Positions 26,011 to 35,330 are shown, numbered from the stretch's first letter. The stretch is 64,000 nucleotides of DNA from Nitrososphaerales archaeon (GCA_030041355.1 JASHNZ010000055.1:1-64000), one strand, 5' to 3'. Translations and numbers: made by a program. The notes: generated by a model not told the origin, from the sequence alone.

Positions 26011-27429
26011 TTACAATCCGGGGCCTGGGTGTATCGGAAAGAAAAGGATGAAGAAAACTATAGCCGCTCCAAGCCAAAGGCCCATAAGCAGTCGCTGCAT
26101 ACTGGATCCTTCCGGACTAATGAAACTGATTAGCATTGGAATCCCTAAAGCTAGTGCCGGATCTACGTTAATGAAGTAGAAAGCGTAGACCACTCGATTC
26201 ACGATGGCTGAGAGATACAAAGAGGGTCCGTACGTGCCTATTATCCAAGTGGCGACGAAAGCTTCGAGTCGAGTGAACTTTCTAGTAATTAGTGGTTTGA
26301 GTATTAGAAACGGCACGATAGCCCAAATAGAATACCAGATCACAAGATTTCCCATTCCTACCCAATCAATAGGATGATATGTCACAGATCCAGTTAGGAC
26401 TTTGGTTCCATTTGACAACGTAGTGTAATAACTAACCGTGACAGACGTAACATAGTAGTCGTCAGGGGAAATAGCAAAAGGATTGATCCAATTCCAAGCG
26501 CGGTGCCAAGGGTCAGTATCAGTTGGAGAGATTTTCAGACTCGTATGATAATTGTAGTAGTAGTCAAAGTTCTGTATGGGATTTGTAAATCCCTGCGGGT
26601 GATACACAGCGTCGTACGCCCATAGTGGCAGGCTGACGACTAGAACTAAGATCAATATGAATAGGAGTGTTTTAACAAGTCCCGAATAATCCCAACGGTT
26701 TTTCTGCCTTCTCGAGTTCAGCGCAGGGGTTGAGACTGTAGTGCTAGGCTTTCTTACCAACTCGGAGTAAAATACATACAGAATTAGGGCTGCAACGAAG
26801 TACAGCCCCCACTCTTTGCTGAGGATGGATAGTCCGAAGGCTAGCGCTGACAGATAGTAGCGTTTCCTAAAGTAAAGCAAGTAACCCAAGAGTCCGAAAA
26901 GCAGCGGCGGACCTTCTAGCAACGCAAGCGAAGTATGAATGAAGAAGAGTGTCTCAAAACCTAGCAGAGATGCCGCAAATAGCGCCTTTTCTTTTGAAAA
27001 GAAAACAAGAGCAAGCTCGTAGAAAACCCAGACTGTGAGAACTCCTATCAATACATAGAATATGCGCCAGCCGAAGAAATTGTCTCCGAATAGGTATATT
27101 CCCAAAGCTCCCCAAATTTTTCCGAAGAACGGATGCTCAAGATTCGAGGGAACAAGATTTAGCAGATCTTGGTCGAAGTGATTGCCGGCGCAGCTCCCCG
27201 AGGACCCCACGTAGTAGCATTCATCAAATACGTATTGACCGCTGGTGTTAGGAAACGACATCGCGAAAAGATGCAGTCCTAGAAGGACCAGCAAGAGGTG
27301 TCCAATATTCACAGAGCGGAATTTAGGCCGAAGAAATGTCCATAAACCGCTGAATAGATTTGTTCGGACCTCACTGGGCGCACTCAAATTAGCCGGAGGA
27401 ACATTTAGAGTCTCGTCCGGGCTACTCAT
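26011..27429 (-). CDS. GT39/PMT-type membrane glycosyltransferase
   Basis: The 472-residue GT-C fold protein has a first TM helix at about 40-58, then the acidic loop motif FDECYY (residue about 69), followed by SNLEHPFFGKIWGALG, the PMT-family substrate loop. Ten or more TM segments follow. Such enzymes move a sugar from a polyprenyl-phosphate carrier to protein or lipid on the outer membrane face. The acidic FDE residues are the likely catalytic site. The acceptor is unknown. No S-layer or glycosylation gene adjoins it; a rhomboid gene lies downstream on the same strand after 242 bases. Confidence 0.85.
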   Translation of the reverse strand: MSSPDETLNVPPANLSAPSEVRTNLFSGLWTFLRPKFRSVNIGHLLLVLLGLHLFAMSFPNTSGQYVFDECYYVGSSGSCAGNHFDQDLLNLVPSNLEHPFFGKIWGALGIYLFGDNFFGWRIFYVLIGVLTVWVFYELALVFFSKEKALFAASLLGFETLFFIHTSLALLEGPPLLFGLLGYLLYFRKRYYLSALAFGLSILSKEWGLYFVAALILYVFYSELVRKPSTTVSTPALNSRRQKNRWDYSGLVKTLLFILILVLVVSLPLWAYDAVYHPQGFTNPIQNFDYYYNYHTSLKISPTDTDPWHRAWNWINPFAISPDDYYVTSVTVSYYTTLSNGTKVLTGSVTYHPIDWVGMGNLVIWYSIWAIVPFLILKPLITRKFTRLEAFVATWIIGTYGPSLYLSAIVNRVVYAFYFINVDPALALGIPMLISFISPEGSSMQRLLMGLWLGAAIVFFILFFPIHPGPGL

Positions 27430-27671
27430 AATTTTGCTCTTCCTTGTTCCTCTGGAATTTTCCCTGACTACTTAATGAGCCAACCGTTCTCTTTTGGGTG
27501 AATGCTCTTCCGTCTAACTTTTAGCCGGAATAAAAAGTAGATAGTTTTGTCTCAAGGTATCAAGTTTGAGCAGAACTGTCATGTTTGATTTAGCCAGAGG
27601 TCGTGGGAATGGCATGTGAGGAGTATCCGGAACAATCAACTTGAAAAGTCGCAGAAGCTACACTAGTTAAA

Positions 27672-28433
27672 TCAGCTCGTGACGAATAAAATGAACTGTA
27701 TCGTAGATCCAACAACCATTAGCAAAATGATCAAAACCACAATCAACCTTGTCTGGAATGAGGATTTCGCCGATAAACCGTACTCCTCACGAGTCTGTTT
27801 TAAAGAGTCGTAAAGAAGCGGTCCTAAAATAAATCCTCCGATTGACCCTCCCAAATGCGCAATCCAGTTGACGTTTGCAGTTAAGAAACTGCTCCCAACA
27901 AAAAGTGCCACAAAGAGCACAAGTGTCGAAAGATCTATTCGCTTGTTCTCCGCCCAATTGTATGCGAAAGCTGCGGCAAATACGCCGAAAATTCCTCCTG
28001 ACGCACCGGCGCTCGCGTAGTTGGCTCCCTCTGCCAAAGTGAGTATGTTACCCAACAAGGCAGTTGAGAGAAAGATTCCGAAATATCTAGTATTGTTCAT
28101 GGTATCAGGAAGGAAAAAATCTAGTACCAAGACTGCTATGGCATTGAATGCTGCGTCCAGAAAAGAGTCCGTCACAAATATCGACGTAAATAACTGCCAG
28201 TATGCACCGCTGTAGACCATTACGTTTTGCTGCGCAAGCAATTCAGTTGCATAGGGAGGGTTGGAGCAAGAGCTAACCAGACTACAGAAATAGATTTGAT
28301 CTCCGAGAATTCCGATTATGTATCCCAGAACAATAGCTCCAGCGGCTATGTATCCCGGTCTGACTTTTTTCGAAATGTCTCGAAAAAAGCTATCCTCAGG
28401 AAATGTCAGTAGACCAGCACCAATAGGTATCAG
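27672..28433 (-). CDS. Rhomboid-family intramembrane serine protease
   Basis: The serine motif GASGG and the histidine in WIAHLGGSIGGF are both present, so the Ser-His dyad of the family is complete. The usual reading starts at a TTG (28241), but the frame is open upstream to about 28448 and encodes a further TM helix with YIAAGAIVLGYIIGI, then NPPYATELLAQQN, which is the normal rhomboid N-terminus. In that extension no ATG, GTG or TTG occurs. The most upstream candidate is a CTG at 28431-28433 preceded by GATAGGA, which I use here. A start-site mutation or a missing base is the alternative. Confidence 0.8.
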   Translation of the reverse strand: MIPIGAGLLTFPEDSFFRDISKKVRPGYIAAGAIVLGYIIGILGDQIYFCSLVSSCSNPPYATELLAQQNVMVYSGAYWQLFTSIFVTDSFLDAAFNAIAVLVLDFFLPDTMNNTRYFGIFLSTALLGNILTLAEGANYASAGASGGIFGVFAAAFAYNWAENKRIDLSTLVLFVALFVGSSFLTANVNWIAHLGGSIGGFILGPLLYDSLKQTREEYGLSAKSSFQTRLIVVLIILLMVVGSTIQFILFVTS

Positions 28434-28516
28434 ATTGATCCTATCTCATATTGAAACGCTGAAAAAGAGTTCTCTTACATCTAGTGCGAAATAACTCCCG
28501 GGAGCAACAATCATAA

Positions 28517-29188
28517 TTGGCAAAGTCTTTTGTAACTATAACTCTCCGGGACAGTTATGCTATGCTCAAATTGCGGCAAACAACTTGGAGCAATAGCACA
28601 CACTACAATGACCAGCTTCTCTGCGAAGATTGCTTTCTTGAGATCAAAGGCACCTCTGAAACCACTTCGCCCTCAACTACAGTCTTTGTAGGCAACCATA
28701 ACGACCAAGAGAGAGCTGATGCTTCTCAATCTATTCCGGCAGAATCTAATCCTGAGCTGCCGTCATCTAGTCCAGCACAAGCTGAGCAGAAGGTTGCTCC
28801 ACCTCATCTGTCCCTTTTTTATCCCGGCGAGCGGGTATTCTGGAAAAGAACTTTCTCAAAAGGCATAGTCCACAGGGAAGCTACGTTCACGGAAGTGATC
28901 ACCATTGTAAGAGCTTTCGTGATCGAAGATGCGATTAATTCCATTGTTCGAGCTTGTCCCCTTCGGGGTTCAGAAGTGGTTGTGACGAATGCACGAAGAG
29001 ATTCAACTCAGGTAAGGACAGGTTTTGGATACTCTGGTCACTATGCAAGCACAAACGCAAGCACTGGCCGTACTTTGGGAGATGTTCAATTTATGTTAAA
29101 CGGCAATCTTGTTCTCACACTACATAACCTAGCTGATCCTTATGGTCTGAAAAAGCTCATAGAAGGATCAGTCAAAAGCTCTAGATGA
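28517..29188 (+). CDS. Zinc-ribbon protein with PH-like C-terminal domain, possibly frameshifted
   Basis: The frame encodes LLCEDCFLEIKG early on, half of a zinc ribbon. The other half lies in a different frame: an ATG at 28557 reads MLCSNCGKQLG, and adding one base near 28589 would join the two to a CxxC-x20-CxxC ribbon. After a Ser/Pro/Thr-rich linker (about 50-95) comes a compact domain from GERVFWKRTF to LADPYGLKKLIEG that resembles a bacterial PH-like fold ending in a helix. Function is unknown. Either the gene carries an indel or the sequence lacks a base. Confidence 0.6.
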   Translation: MAKSFVTITLRDSYAMLKLRQTTWSNSTHYNDQLLCEDCFLEIKGTSETTSPSTTVFVGNHNDQERADASQSIPAESNPELPSSSPAQAEQKVAPPHLSLFYPGERVFWKRTFSKGIVHREATFTEVITIVRAFVIEDAINSIVRACPLRGSEVVVTNARRDSTQVRTGFGYSGHYASTNASTGRTLGDVQFMLNGNLVLTLHNLADPYGLKKLIEGSVKSSR

Positions 29189-29203
29189 AATTAGATCTTT
29201 GAA

Positions 29204-29587
29204 TTAAGTCTTGGATTTGCGCGTCGACTTCCCAAGCACACTTTGGCCCCTTGCGATCATTTCCAGAATCTCATCGCCCAAGTTGTTTGTGCTCATAGGG
29301 TCGGTAGAAACTAGCAAAATATGATCATTGTCGACATTGAAAGTGTATATGTTGACGCGTTCTCTCTTGTCGAGAAGAAAGCTTCGTCGCCCGAGATACC
29401 TATTCCAGTCGTGACCCATTCGATGCATCGTCGTCCATTGCAAGTAAAGCTGCTCGGCTTTTGAAGCTGGCTCGAGCGATTTCGTGTCGGCGCGCATTCC
29501 GCCTTTTAGAACTTTGCCGCCGGGTCCGATTACTGCAGCAAAACGTACATTGGGGTTTTGCTTTAACACTTGCTCGATACTTACCAA
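29204..29587 (-). CDS. DUF6659-like (roadblock/profilin-type) protein
   Basis: The 127 residues show VRFAAVIGPGGKVLKGGMR, a helix with EQLYLQWTTMHRMGHDW, then RVNIYTFNVDNDHILLVST. I recall this as DUF6659, a family largely limited to Nitrososphaeria, related in fold to roadblock/LC7. It therefore supports the taxonomic reading. Such small proteins may act with small GTPases or in sensing. It converges with the zinc-ribbon gene, with a gap of 15 bases. Confidence 0.75.
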   Translation of the reverse strand: MVSIEQVLKQNPNVRFAAVIGPGGKVLKGGMRADTKSLEPASKAEQLYLQWTTMHRMGHDWNRYLGRRSFLLDKRERVNIYTFNVDNDHILLVSTDPMSTNNLGDEILEMIARGQSVLGKSTRKSKT

Positions 29588-29640
29588 GAGGCCGCAAAAA
29601 AGGTAATCAAACTTTGGGCTATAAAAGAAAACCCATTTCC

Positions 29641-29853
29641 CTATTCCTTTTTCCTTTTCCTCTGAATAATCGAGAATTCCTTAGGATGATAGCAGCTGTA
29701 GCACACAGGCTTTTCCTCAATCCAGGTGAAACTCGGAACAGTGTAATGTTCGCCTTTCTTGAAACTGAAAGGTATCAGAAGCTTGCATCTGGAACATCTC
29801 AAGTCATTTCTCTCTAATTTGTCTAACAGTTGTTTATCCAAACCCTTCTTCAC
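29641..29853 (-). CDS. Small zinc-ribbon protein
   Basis: The 70-residue protein has LRCSRCKLLIPF and PVCYSCYHPKE, two CxxC pairs separated by about 30 residues, with a basic tail (RKRKKE). It is probably a structural zinc ribbon that binds nucleic acid or protein. It follows the preceding minus-strand gene after one base, so it lies in an operon with it. Confidence 0.7.
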   Translation of the reverse strand: MKKGLDKQLLDKLERNDLRCSRCKLLIPFSFKKGEHYTVPSFTWIEEKPVCYSCYHPKEFSIIQRKRKKE

Positions 29854-29854
29854 T

Positions 29855-30304
29855 CTATTCGAGCGTCAACCTTAGCTCATCGGATGTTGGTTCATTCGTT
29901 AATTTATCGATACGTTCAGTCATTCGATTATCCGCAATCTTGGCGATCTTCGAAGGCGTTTTAATTAACAGTTCATTGGTCTTTCTGTTGAAAGTGAAAG
30001 TCATGCTCTTCCCCAAAAAAAGGGATATAGTTAGGCGTTCTGCAGCATTGGAAAAGTACGTAAGTGCACCATCATTATCTACCTCGATCCTGCCCATCTT
30101 GGTTCTTGCCTCAAACACTTCTCCTGATATCGGTGCATATAGCTCGAGTCGCAGACTTTGTCTTTCCACTTTATTGATCTCCTTCAGACCCTCCGGGCCT
30201 CTCCTGCCACCGGAAGAAAGTTCGAAGTTTAGGACGGGCATAGTCCCATCTACAAAAAAGTTGTATTCCTTCGATTCGAGTCTTTGAGATGCTGGTTCGC
30301 TCAT
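29855..30304 (-). CDS. Hypothetical protein, beta-rich
   Basis: The 149 residues are rich in beta-type alternation (LRLELYAPISGEVFEARTK, LTISLFLGKSMTFTFNRK) and have a short charged N-terminus. No family is recognised. It is the first gene of a two-gene minus-strand unit with the zinc-ribbon protein. Confidence 0.6.
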   Translation of the reverse strand: MSEPASQRLESKEYNFFVDGTMPVLNFELSSGGRRGPEGLKEINKVERQSLRLELYAPISGEVFEARTKMGRIEVDNDGALTYFSNAAERLTISLFLGKSMTFTFNRKTNELLIKTPSKIAKIADNRMTERIDKLTNEPTSDELRLTLE

Positions 30305-30711
30305 TTGCTTTTTCTCTTGCCAATCTTATTGGACTGACTTATGAATATAAAGTGAAACGGTGCCAGTTTGTAACGTCGGGCTCTCTAGAAAAAAGTGCAC
30401 ATAGCTTTGAAGTAAAGCTGACTCTCTTATTCCCCTCGAGATAATTGGCCCACTGGATTCTATTGTCCTCAAAGTTCCAGTTTCATTGCCTTTGATAGGG
30501 TTCTGTGCTGTCCTCAATGTCAATTTCGATCAAACCGCTGACCAACTGTGTCCAGGACATCTACATCATAAGCATATTTGGCATCTCCAATCTAGTCAAG
30601 GCTTTGCAAGGATTCGCTAGCTATTTGGACACGAGGACTGAATTCATTCTAGCAGTAATTTCCGATTAGCTTGATAAATGGAAAAAGGCGTCTCTTCATC
30701 GATCATGATCC
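30305..30711. other. Divergent intergenic region, possible gene remnant
   Basis: These 407 bases separate divergent genes. Plus-strand pieces in different frames look protein-like: one contains SAHSFEVKLTLLFP, the next LEIIGPLDSIVLKVP, and a 50-codon ATG frame ends at 30670. No single long frame joins them. They may be remnants of a decayed gene, or chance. GATAAATGG near 30670 could be the promoter of the methyltransferase. Confidence 0.35.
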
Positions 30712-31284
30712 ATGAATGAAGATGAATTTGCAAAATCCCTCCTCGCACACGAACGAAGAGAGTGGCAGAATCCTGAGAAAATCATAGCTCAGATTGATGT
30801 CAAGAAAGGAATGGTGATAGCTGATCTGGCCTGTGGTCCGGGCTTCTTTGTAGTGCCACTGGCTAGAGCTGTCGGAGAGTCAGGGAGAGTTTATGCAGTT
30901 GACAGCAGCGAGCTCATGCTCGGCTATCTTCGATCCAATTTGGAGAGGTCAGGCACGCAATCACAAAACGTGACTATCTACAAGTCTGATGTTTCCCAAA
31001 CGAACATCCCTTCAGCATCATGCGACATTGTGCTCTTTGCAAATATTTTGCATGATCTCGATTATCCAAGCGAGTTTCTAACCGAAGTGAAAAGAATCTC
31101 AAAACTGAATGCCCTAATAGTTGATATCGATTGGAAAGACATTGATAACGGATTCGGTCCTCCTCTGGACATCAGAATGAGCGAAACTAAAGCCCAAGGG
31201 ATTTTGAAGAAGGGCGGTTTGGTTTTGGTCCGAAGCATCGATCCTGGACCTTATCACTATGGTTTGGTTCTGAAAGTACCTTGA
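30712..31284 (+). CDS. Class I SAM-dependent methyltransferase
   Basis: The Rossmann-type fold shows motif I IADLACGPGFFVVPLA (SAM site), VYAVDSSELMLG with the acidic ribose-binding residue and DIVLFANILHDLDYP as the post-II region. It is UbiE/Methyltransf_11-like, 190 residues. The substrate cannot be determined from sequence. It is a single gene. Confidence 0.88.
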   Translation: MNEDEFAKSLLAHERREWQNPEKIIAQIDVKKGMVIADLACGPGFFVVPLARAVGESGRVYAVDSSELMLGYLRSNLERSGTQSQNVTIYKSDVSQTNIPSASCDIVLFANILHDLDYPSEFLTEVKRISKLNALIVDIDWKDIDNGFGPPLDIRMSETKAQGILKKGGLVLVRSIDPGPYHYGLVLKVP

Positions 31285-31340
31285 GCATGCATTGATTGCT
31301 TCTTAGAAATCCATCATATTTTTTCTAATGCGCATCTTTC

Positions 31341-32360
31341 TCAGCTACTCGTCTTGAGTTTTTTCTTAAAGACAATTACTCCGCCGTTTGTGAGACTCGC
31401 CGTTGGAAGCAGAACATCTTCTTCGCTTCCGCTAACTCGGAAATAGTATGGACCGATCTCGCTGACCTTGCCCGAAAAAGTGCCACCACTGAGTCTTACT
31501 TCATCTCCCAGTGAAATTGGAAGGTTGTAACTCCCCGTACCCTGCTGTTGTATTTTTACGAGGGTCGAATTTCCGTTTAGAATCGCTTGATTTGGGATGA
31601 CGAGCATCTGACCGGTGTCCGTCACTAACTTTGTTACCATGCTCGTAACCTCTGTCACTGTCGCGGGATATGGGTAGAGGCTTGAAATCACTCTATCTCC
31701 AGCTTTCGCGAGAAGTTGTGGCGAGTTGTCGACCTTGCTTGAACTCGCTTTCGGATCAATGTCAAGTAGAAAAGCCATTCCCTGAAATACTGCAGAGTTT
31801 GGAATAATCAGTTTCGCTCCGGCATCCGTCGTGACTGTCATGAATAATGCCCCAACGTCAGTTATTGTGCCAGGCTGATTGTTTACTGTGATGATGATTC
31901 TTTGACCCACCTTGATCGGGTAAGAGGTCAGCATGAAAGCTCCAGATATAATGTTCGTCGTAACCGTTGAGATAGCAAAGCCCACCACGATGCTGATCCC
32001 TCCGACTGCGACGAGCAATGCCGAAAATGAGATCGAGAGAACAGAGAGCAAAGTCAAGAACGCAAAAATGATGAGGATCACAGTTGCGAAGAACGAAACC
32101 GAGCTAGCAAAATGCGCCCCGCCCCGTATCCGCAATCGGTGTTTCAATGGGACGTGGATTATAGTAAAAAGCATTGCAACTCCTAGCCCAAGCAAGATTA
32201 ATTTCGAGATCAATTCATAGAATTTCGTGATGCCCAAAGCACCAGGAAATATCGAAAGGATCGCCCCGATTACTGACAGTGTAATCAGAGCAATCACAAA
32301 CTCGACAACAATACGAGTATATCCTGTTTCTTTTGGCGCACTCGATAGGGTTACGCTCAT
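31341..32360 (-). CDS. MscS-type mechanosensitive channel with three beta repeats
   Basis: Four TM segments (about 16-40, 52-72, 86-108, 112-135) end in the pore helix VVGFAISTVTTNIISGAFML, typical for MscS. The beta domain begins at IKVGQRI. Unusually the motif GxxV...TVTxV...TDxGxxLxIPNxAxxxG occurs three times, at about 151-194, 220-263 and 284-326, the last more divergent. Normal MscS has one such unit followed by an alpha/beta cage. Here the repeats seem to replace the cage. It probably releases osmolytes under tension. A single gene. Confidence 0.88.
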   Translation of the reverse strand: MSVTLSSAPKETGYTRIVVEFVIALITLSVIGAILSIFPGALGITKFYELISKLILLGLGVAMLFTIIHVPLKHRLRIRGGAHFASSVSFFATVILIIFAFLTLLSVLSISFSALLVAVGGISIVVGFAISTVTTNIISGAFMLTSYPIKVGQRIIITVNNQPGTITDVGALFMTVTTDAGAKLIIPNSAVFQGMAFLLDIDPKASSSKVDNSPQLLAKAGDRVISSLYPYPATVTEVTSMVTKLVTDTGQMLVIPNQAILNGNSTLVKIQQQGTGSYNLPISLGDEVRLSGGTFSGKVSEIGPYYFRVSGSEEDVLLPTASLTNGGVIVFKKKLKTSS

Positions 32361-32482
32361 ATTCGGAGTTCTCTCTTTCAGAGGTTTTTGAAGCTTAGCA
32401 AGGTCACGCCTTAGATATCATAATGGAACAATCTTGCTGAACGAGGTTGCAAATCAAGTCGAAACGCTCGGCTAAGTAGTCA

Positions 32483-32620
32483 TCAATGAGAATCCTCAGG
32501 TAAGGGAGTGAGGCGAGGTCGATTGCAAAACAGATATCTCTGCCAAAATTGCCCACCGTTAGCTTTTGGTGCCCTAACCTTTTCTTCGTCTTCTTTTGTG
32601 TTTTGTCCTTTATTTGCCAT
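32483..32620 (-). CDS. Possible small protein with leaderless start; frame uncertain
   Basis: An ATG at 32620 sits 25 bases after a good TATA box and opens a 45-codon frame with a charged, Lys/Glu-rich N-terminus (NTKEDEEKVRAPKANGG). A second frame through the same bases, running to 32404, has the more protein-like end LASLPYLRILIDDYLAER. The two could be one protein broken by a frame change near 32530. Only the promoter and composition support this gene. Confidence 0.3.
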   Translation of the reverse strand: MANKGQNTKEDEEKVRAPKANGGQFWQRYLFCNRPRLTPLPEDSH

Positions 32621-32640
32621 TGCTTATCGAACTCGGTTGC

Positions 32641-32650
32641 TTTATTAAGG
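32641..32650 (-). promoter_or_regulatory. TATA box on the minus strand
   Basis: CCTTAATAAA on the minus strand is centred about 25 bases before the ATG at 32620, the expected distance for a leaderless archaeal transcript. Confidence 0.5.
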
Positions 32651-32943
32651 CAAATCCGTCTCCGCCGGCAAGGGAGTAACAATTCCTACGGAACAACAAA
32701 CTGTTTGTTGAACCGCTACAAGATTATAGTACAGTTATTACTAAATTATTATACTATTGATGAACGCTCATATGGATCGAAATGTTCAATTTGCGATAGC
32801 TAAAGATCGTACTCTCCCATGATGAGACTATGGACAAACATTTCCTTAGTACATACCCACAGTTACGGCCACCGGCACTCTTCGACGAGGTAAGATAGCT
32901 GCGTATTTTTTTTGTAAGACAGTATAATCATAGATTGGAGAAT

Positions 32944-34218
32944 CTATGTTTTTTCCAAGGGTCGGTTGATCTTAGGTCGCGTCAATGAGATCAACGCGAT
33001 CAATGCACATATTCCGAGGATCGAATTGGCATAGAAAGGATACTTGGGATCTATTTCGTACAGAAAGCCCGCAACGGAGAAGAAAGGTACGGCTACGAGG
33101 AGAGCCGCAGAGTAGAACGAACCCATGGAAAGTCCTCTTCCTTTCGCATCGGTCGCGTCCGCAAGCCAAGCATTTACGGCCGGACCATCCATCACTCCAA
33201 ACATAGACCAAACAGCGACGCCGAGAATAGCTATGGAAAGATCGTCAAGCGGAGCGAATACAAAAATGAAAATGGCCAAGCTCTCTCCAATCCAGCTTAT
33301 GATAACCGTTCTACGACGGCCAATTCGGTCAGCCATCCTTCCAAAATAAAGTGGTGCAAAGCCGCTGACGGCGGTTATGACTGCAAAGAGGATCCCTAAA
33401 GTCTCTGGATTCAGGGAGAGCTGGTACTGCCCGTACAGCGGAAGTATGTAAGATCCTTGATCAATGAAGAGATTGTAGAGACTGTACACCAGCATTAGTG
33501 TCAGAAGTATTCTATTATTGAAGACCTGAGAGAGATTGTGCAGGTAAGAGGTTCTCTTATCCTTTGTCTTCGGCGCGATCTCTCTTTCTGGCCTTTGCAG
33601 AGTTTCATGAGCAAATACAGCTCTGACAGTTGTCGCCAAAAGGGCCATAGACCCCCCGAAGAGAAAGAGCGGGAAAAAATAGGTCTGATTGTTGGTGAGA
33701 AGCACTCCCCCTATCAGAGGCGAAATGCCTCGCAGGACGTAGGTAAGTGTCAGAAAGTTTCCAAATGCAGAACCTCTCTTTTTCGCATCTACAGATTCCG
33801 CAACCATGACGTTTTGAACAGAGAGAAAAGAAGTTCCGAGACCTGTTAGGGGAAAAGCGATCGCTGACAAAACAAAGCTATGAGAAAACGCGAGCAAAAA
33901 GACTCCAAGAGAAGAGATAATACCTGCAAGCACGACTATGATCTTTCTACCGTATTTGTCGGCTAGCGCTCCTGCAGGAGCAGCTCCCACACCGATCATC
34001 AGTAGCCAGGCAGTATACACGAGGCCTATGACAGCTGCTGGAGAGCCAAAGTCATGGGAAAAATACAGTGGGAGAAAATAAGTCCAAGTGTATGCTCCAA
34101 AAGTCGCCACCATGGAACTGAGCCCCAACACGAGGACGTTGCGCTCTAATCTCAATCCAACGGGTGCCGCTACCAAATCGATTGTCCCAAACGGCAGTAG
34201 AGGGTCGTATATCAACAT
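32944..34218 (-). CDS. Major facilitator superfamily transporter
   Basis: The 424 residues have about twelve TM segments in two halves. The loop 2-3 MFS motif appears as GALADKYGRKIIVV and its second copy as GRMADRIGRRRTVII. Sequence features resemble drug or sugar efflux carriers, but the substrate is open. It is divergent from the FAH-family gene, with 98 bases between starts, so a shared regulator or an aromatic/organic acid substrate is possible. Confidence 0.9.
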   Translation of the reverse strand: MLIYDPLLPFGTIDLVAAPVGLRLERNVLVLGLSSMVATFGAYTWTYFLPLYFSHDFGSPAAVIGLVYTAWLLMIGVGAAPAGALADKYGRKIIVVLAGIISSLGVFLLAFSHSFVLSAIAFPLTGLGTSFLSVQNVMVAESVDAKKRGSAFGNFLTLTYVLRGISPLIGGVLLTNNQTYFFPLFLFGGSMALLATTVRAVFAHETLQRPEREIAPKTKDKRTSYLHNLSQVFNNRILLTLMLVYSLYNLFIDQGSYILPLYGQYQLSLNPETLGILFAVITAVSGFAPLYFGRMADRIGRRRTVIISWIGESLAIFIFVFAPLDDLSIAILGVAVWSMFGVMDGPAVNAWLADATDAKGRGLSMGSFYSAALLVAVPFFSVAGFLYEIDPKYPFYANSILGICALIALISLTRPKINRPLEKT

Positions 34219-34316
34219 AGCAGAATTTGACGTCTATCTTTTTCTCGATGAGTACTTTGGAGCTTGCGAACATTTTATTATCGCCGAGTACTCTTGCATT
34301 TTTCAGCTGAGACCTG

Positions 34317-35303
34317 TTGAGAATTGTTACTTTCGAGGAACCTCACTATAACAGAGAAAGACTAGGCTTGTGGTTAAACGACGGCGTTATAGTTGATGCG
34401 AATTATGCCTACGCGCGAATGCTAAAGGACCAAGGCGTGGATTATCCTGCGCCTTTCGCGGAGGCCTTTGTTCCTCCGAATATGATGGGCCTTCTGCAAG
34501 GAGAGAAAAAATCGATGGAAGCTGCTCGAGAAACTGAAAAATTCGTAAACGAAGTTGGAGCGAATAAATTGTCAGGGCCTTTTGGCGAAGAGTCAATCTT
34601 TGAATTTTCGAAAGTGAAGATAAAAGCTCCGGTGCCAAATCCGGGAAAGATTATTCACACCGCTGGCAATTTCAGAGAGCATGCGAAAGAAGGATCAGAC
34701 TCTGGGTGGGAGTTTCCAATGCCACATTGGATTTCATTTCTCAAGAGTCCCTCCGCTATCATAGGACACAAAGGGCAAGTCGTACGGCCAAAATTCACAA
34801 AAATGTTAGATCACGAAATCGAGCTCGCAATAATAATTGGAAAGAAATGCAAGCGACTTTCCAAGGAACAAGCTTGGGATGCAATAGCTGGGTTTACGAT
34901 TTTCAATGACATTACGGCAAGAGATCTTCAAAGAGAAGAGATGAAAGCCGGGCTACTCAACTTTGGAAAAAATCTGGATACTTTTGCCCTGTTCGGTCCT
35001 TGTTTTGTACCGCGCGATGATATTGGCGATATTGGAAATCTCAAGATCGAATGTAGGGTGAACGGAGATCCCAGACAAGTTAGCAACACAAGTCATCTCT
35101 CGGTCTCTGTCCCAGAGATTGTTGAGCATTATTCTTGGGTTACGCTTTATCCGGGAGACATTATTACGACGGGGACCGTTTCCGGGGTCGCTGCTTTTAG
35201 AAAAGAACCAGAGAAGTACTTTCTAAAGCCTGGAGACATGCTTGAATCCGAAATCGAAAATATAGGAGTCTTGCGAAATTACATAGTTGAAGAAGAGGGC
35301 TGA
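34317..35303 (+). CDS. Fumarylacetoacetate hydrolase family protein
   Basis: The C-terminal FAH domain is complete: KIIHTAGNFREHAKE, the metal ligands in DHEIELAIIIGKK, GFTIFNDITARDLQ and ITTGTVSGVAAF. The first 100 residues form the small N-terminal domain. Family members cleave carbon-carbon bonds of 3-keto acids, decarboxylate oxaloacetate, or hydrate 2-keto-pentenoates. With two malic enzymes and fumarase in the window, oxaloacetate decarboxylase activity is an option, but aromatic catabolism is equally possible. TTG start. Confidence 0.88.
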   Translation: MRIVTFEEPHYNRERLGLWLNDGVIVDANYAYARMLKDQGVDYPAPFAEAFVPPNMMGLLQGEKKSMEAARETEKFVNEVGANKLSGPFGEESIFEFSKVKIKAPVPNPGKIIHTAGNFREHAKEGSDSGWEFPMPHWISFLKSPSAIIGHKGQVVRPKFTKMLDHEIELAIIIGKKCKRLSKEQAWDAIAGFTIFNDITARDLQREEMKAGLLNFGKNLDTFALFGPCFVPRDDIGDIGNLKIECRVNGDPRQVSNTSHLSVSVPEIVEHYSWVTLYPGDIITTGTVSGVAAFRKEPEKYFLKPGDMLESEIENIGVLRNYIVEEEG

Positions 35304-35330
35304 AGCTTGCTTTGCTTTCAAATCTGCTTT

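Larger units (their letters stand above)
32361..32943. other. Gap with a weak small gene
   Basis: This 583-base stretch lies between the MscS and MFS genes. It holds one promoter-like site (32641-32650) with a small minus-strand gene candidate, listed separately. The part 32690-32943 is AT-rich and I see no gene, RNA or repeat in it. Confidence 0.45.
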
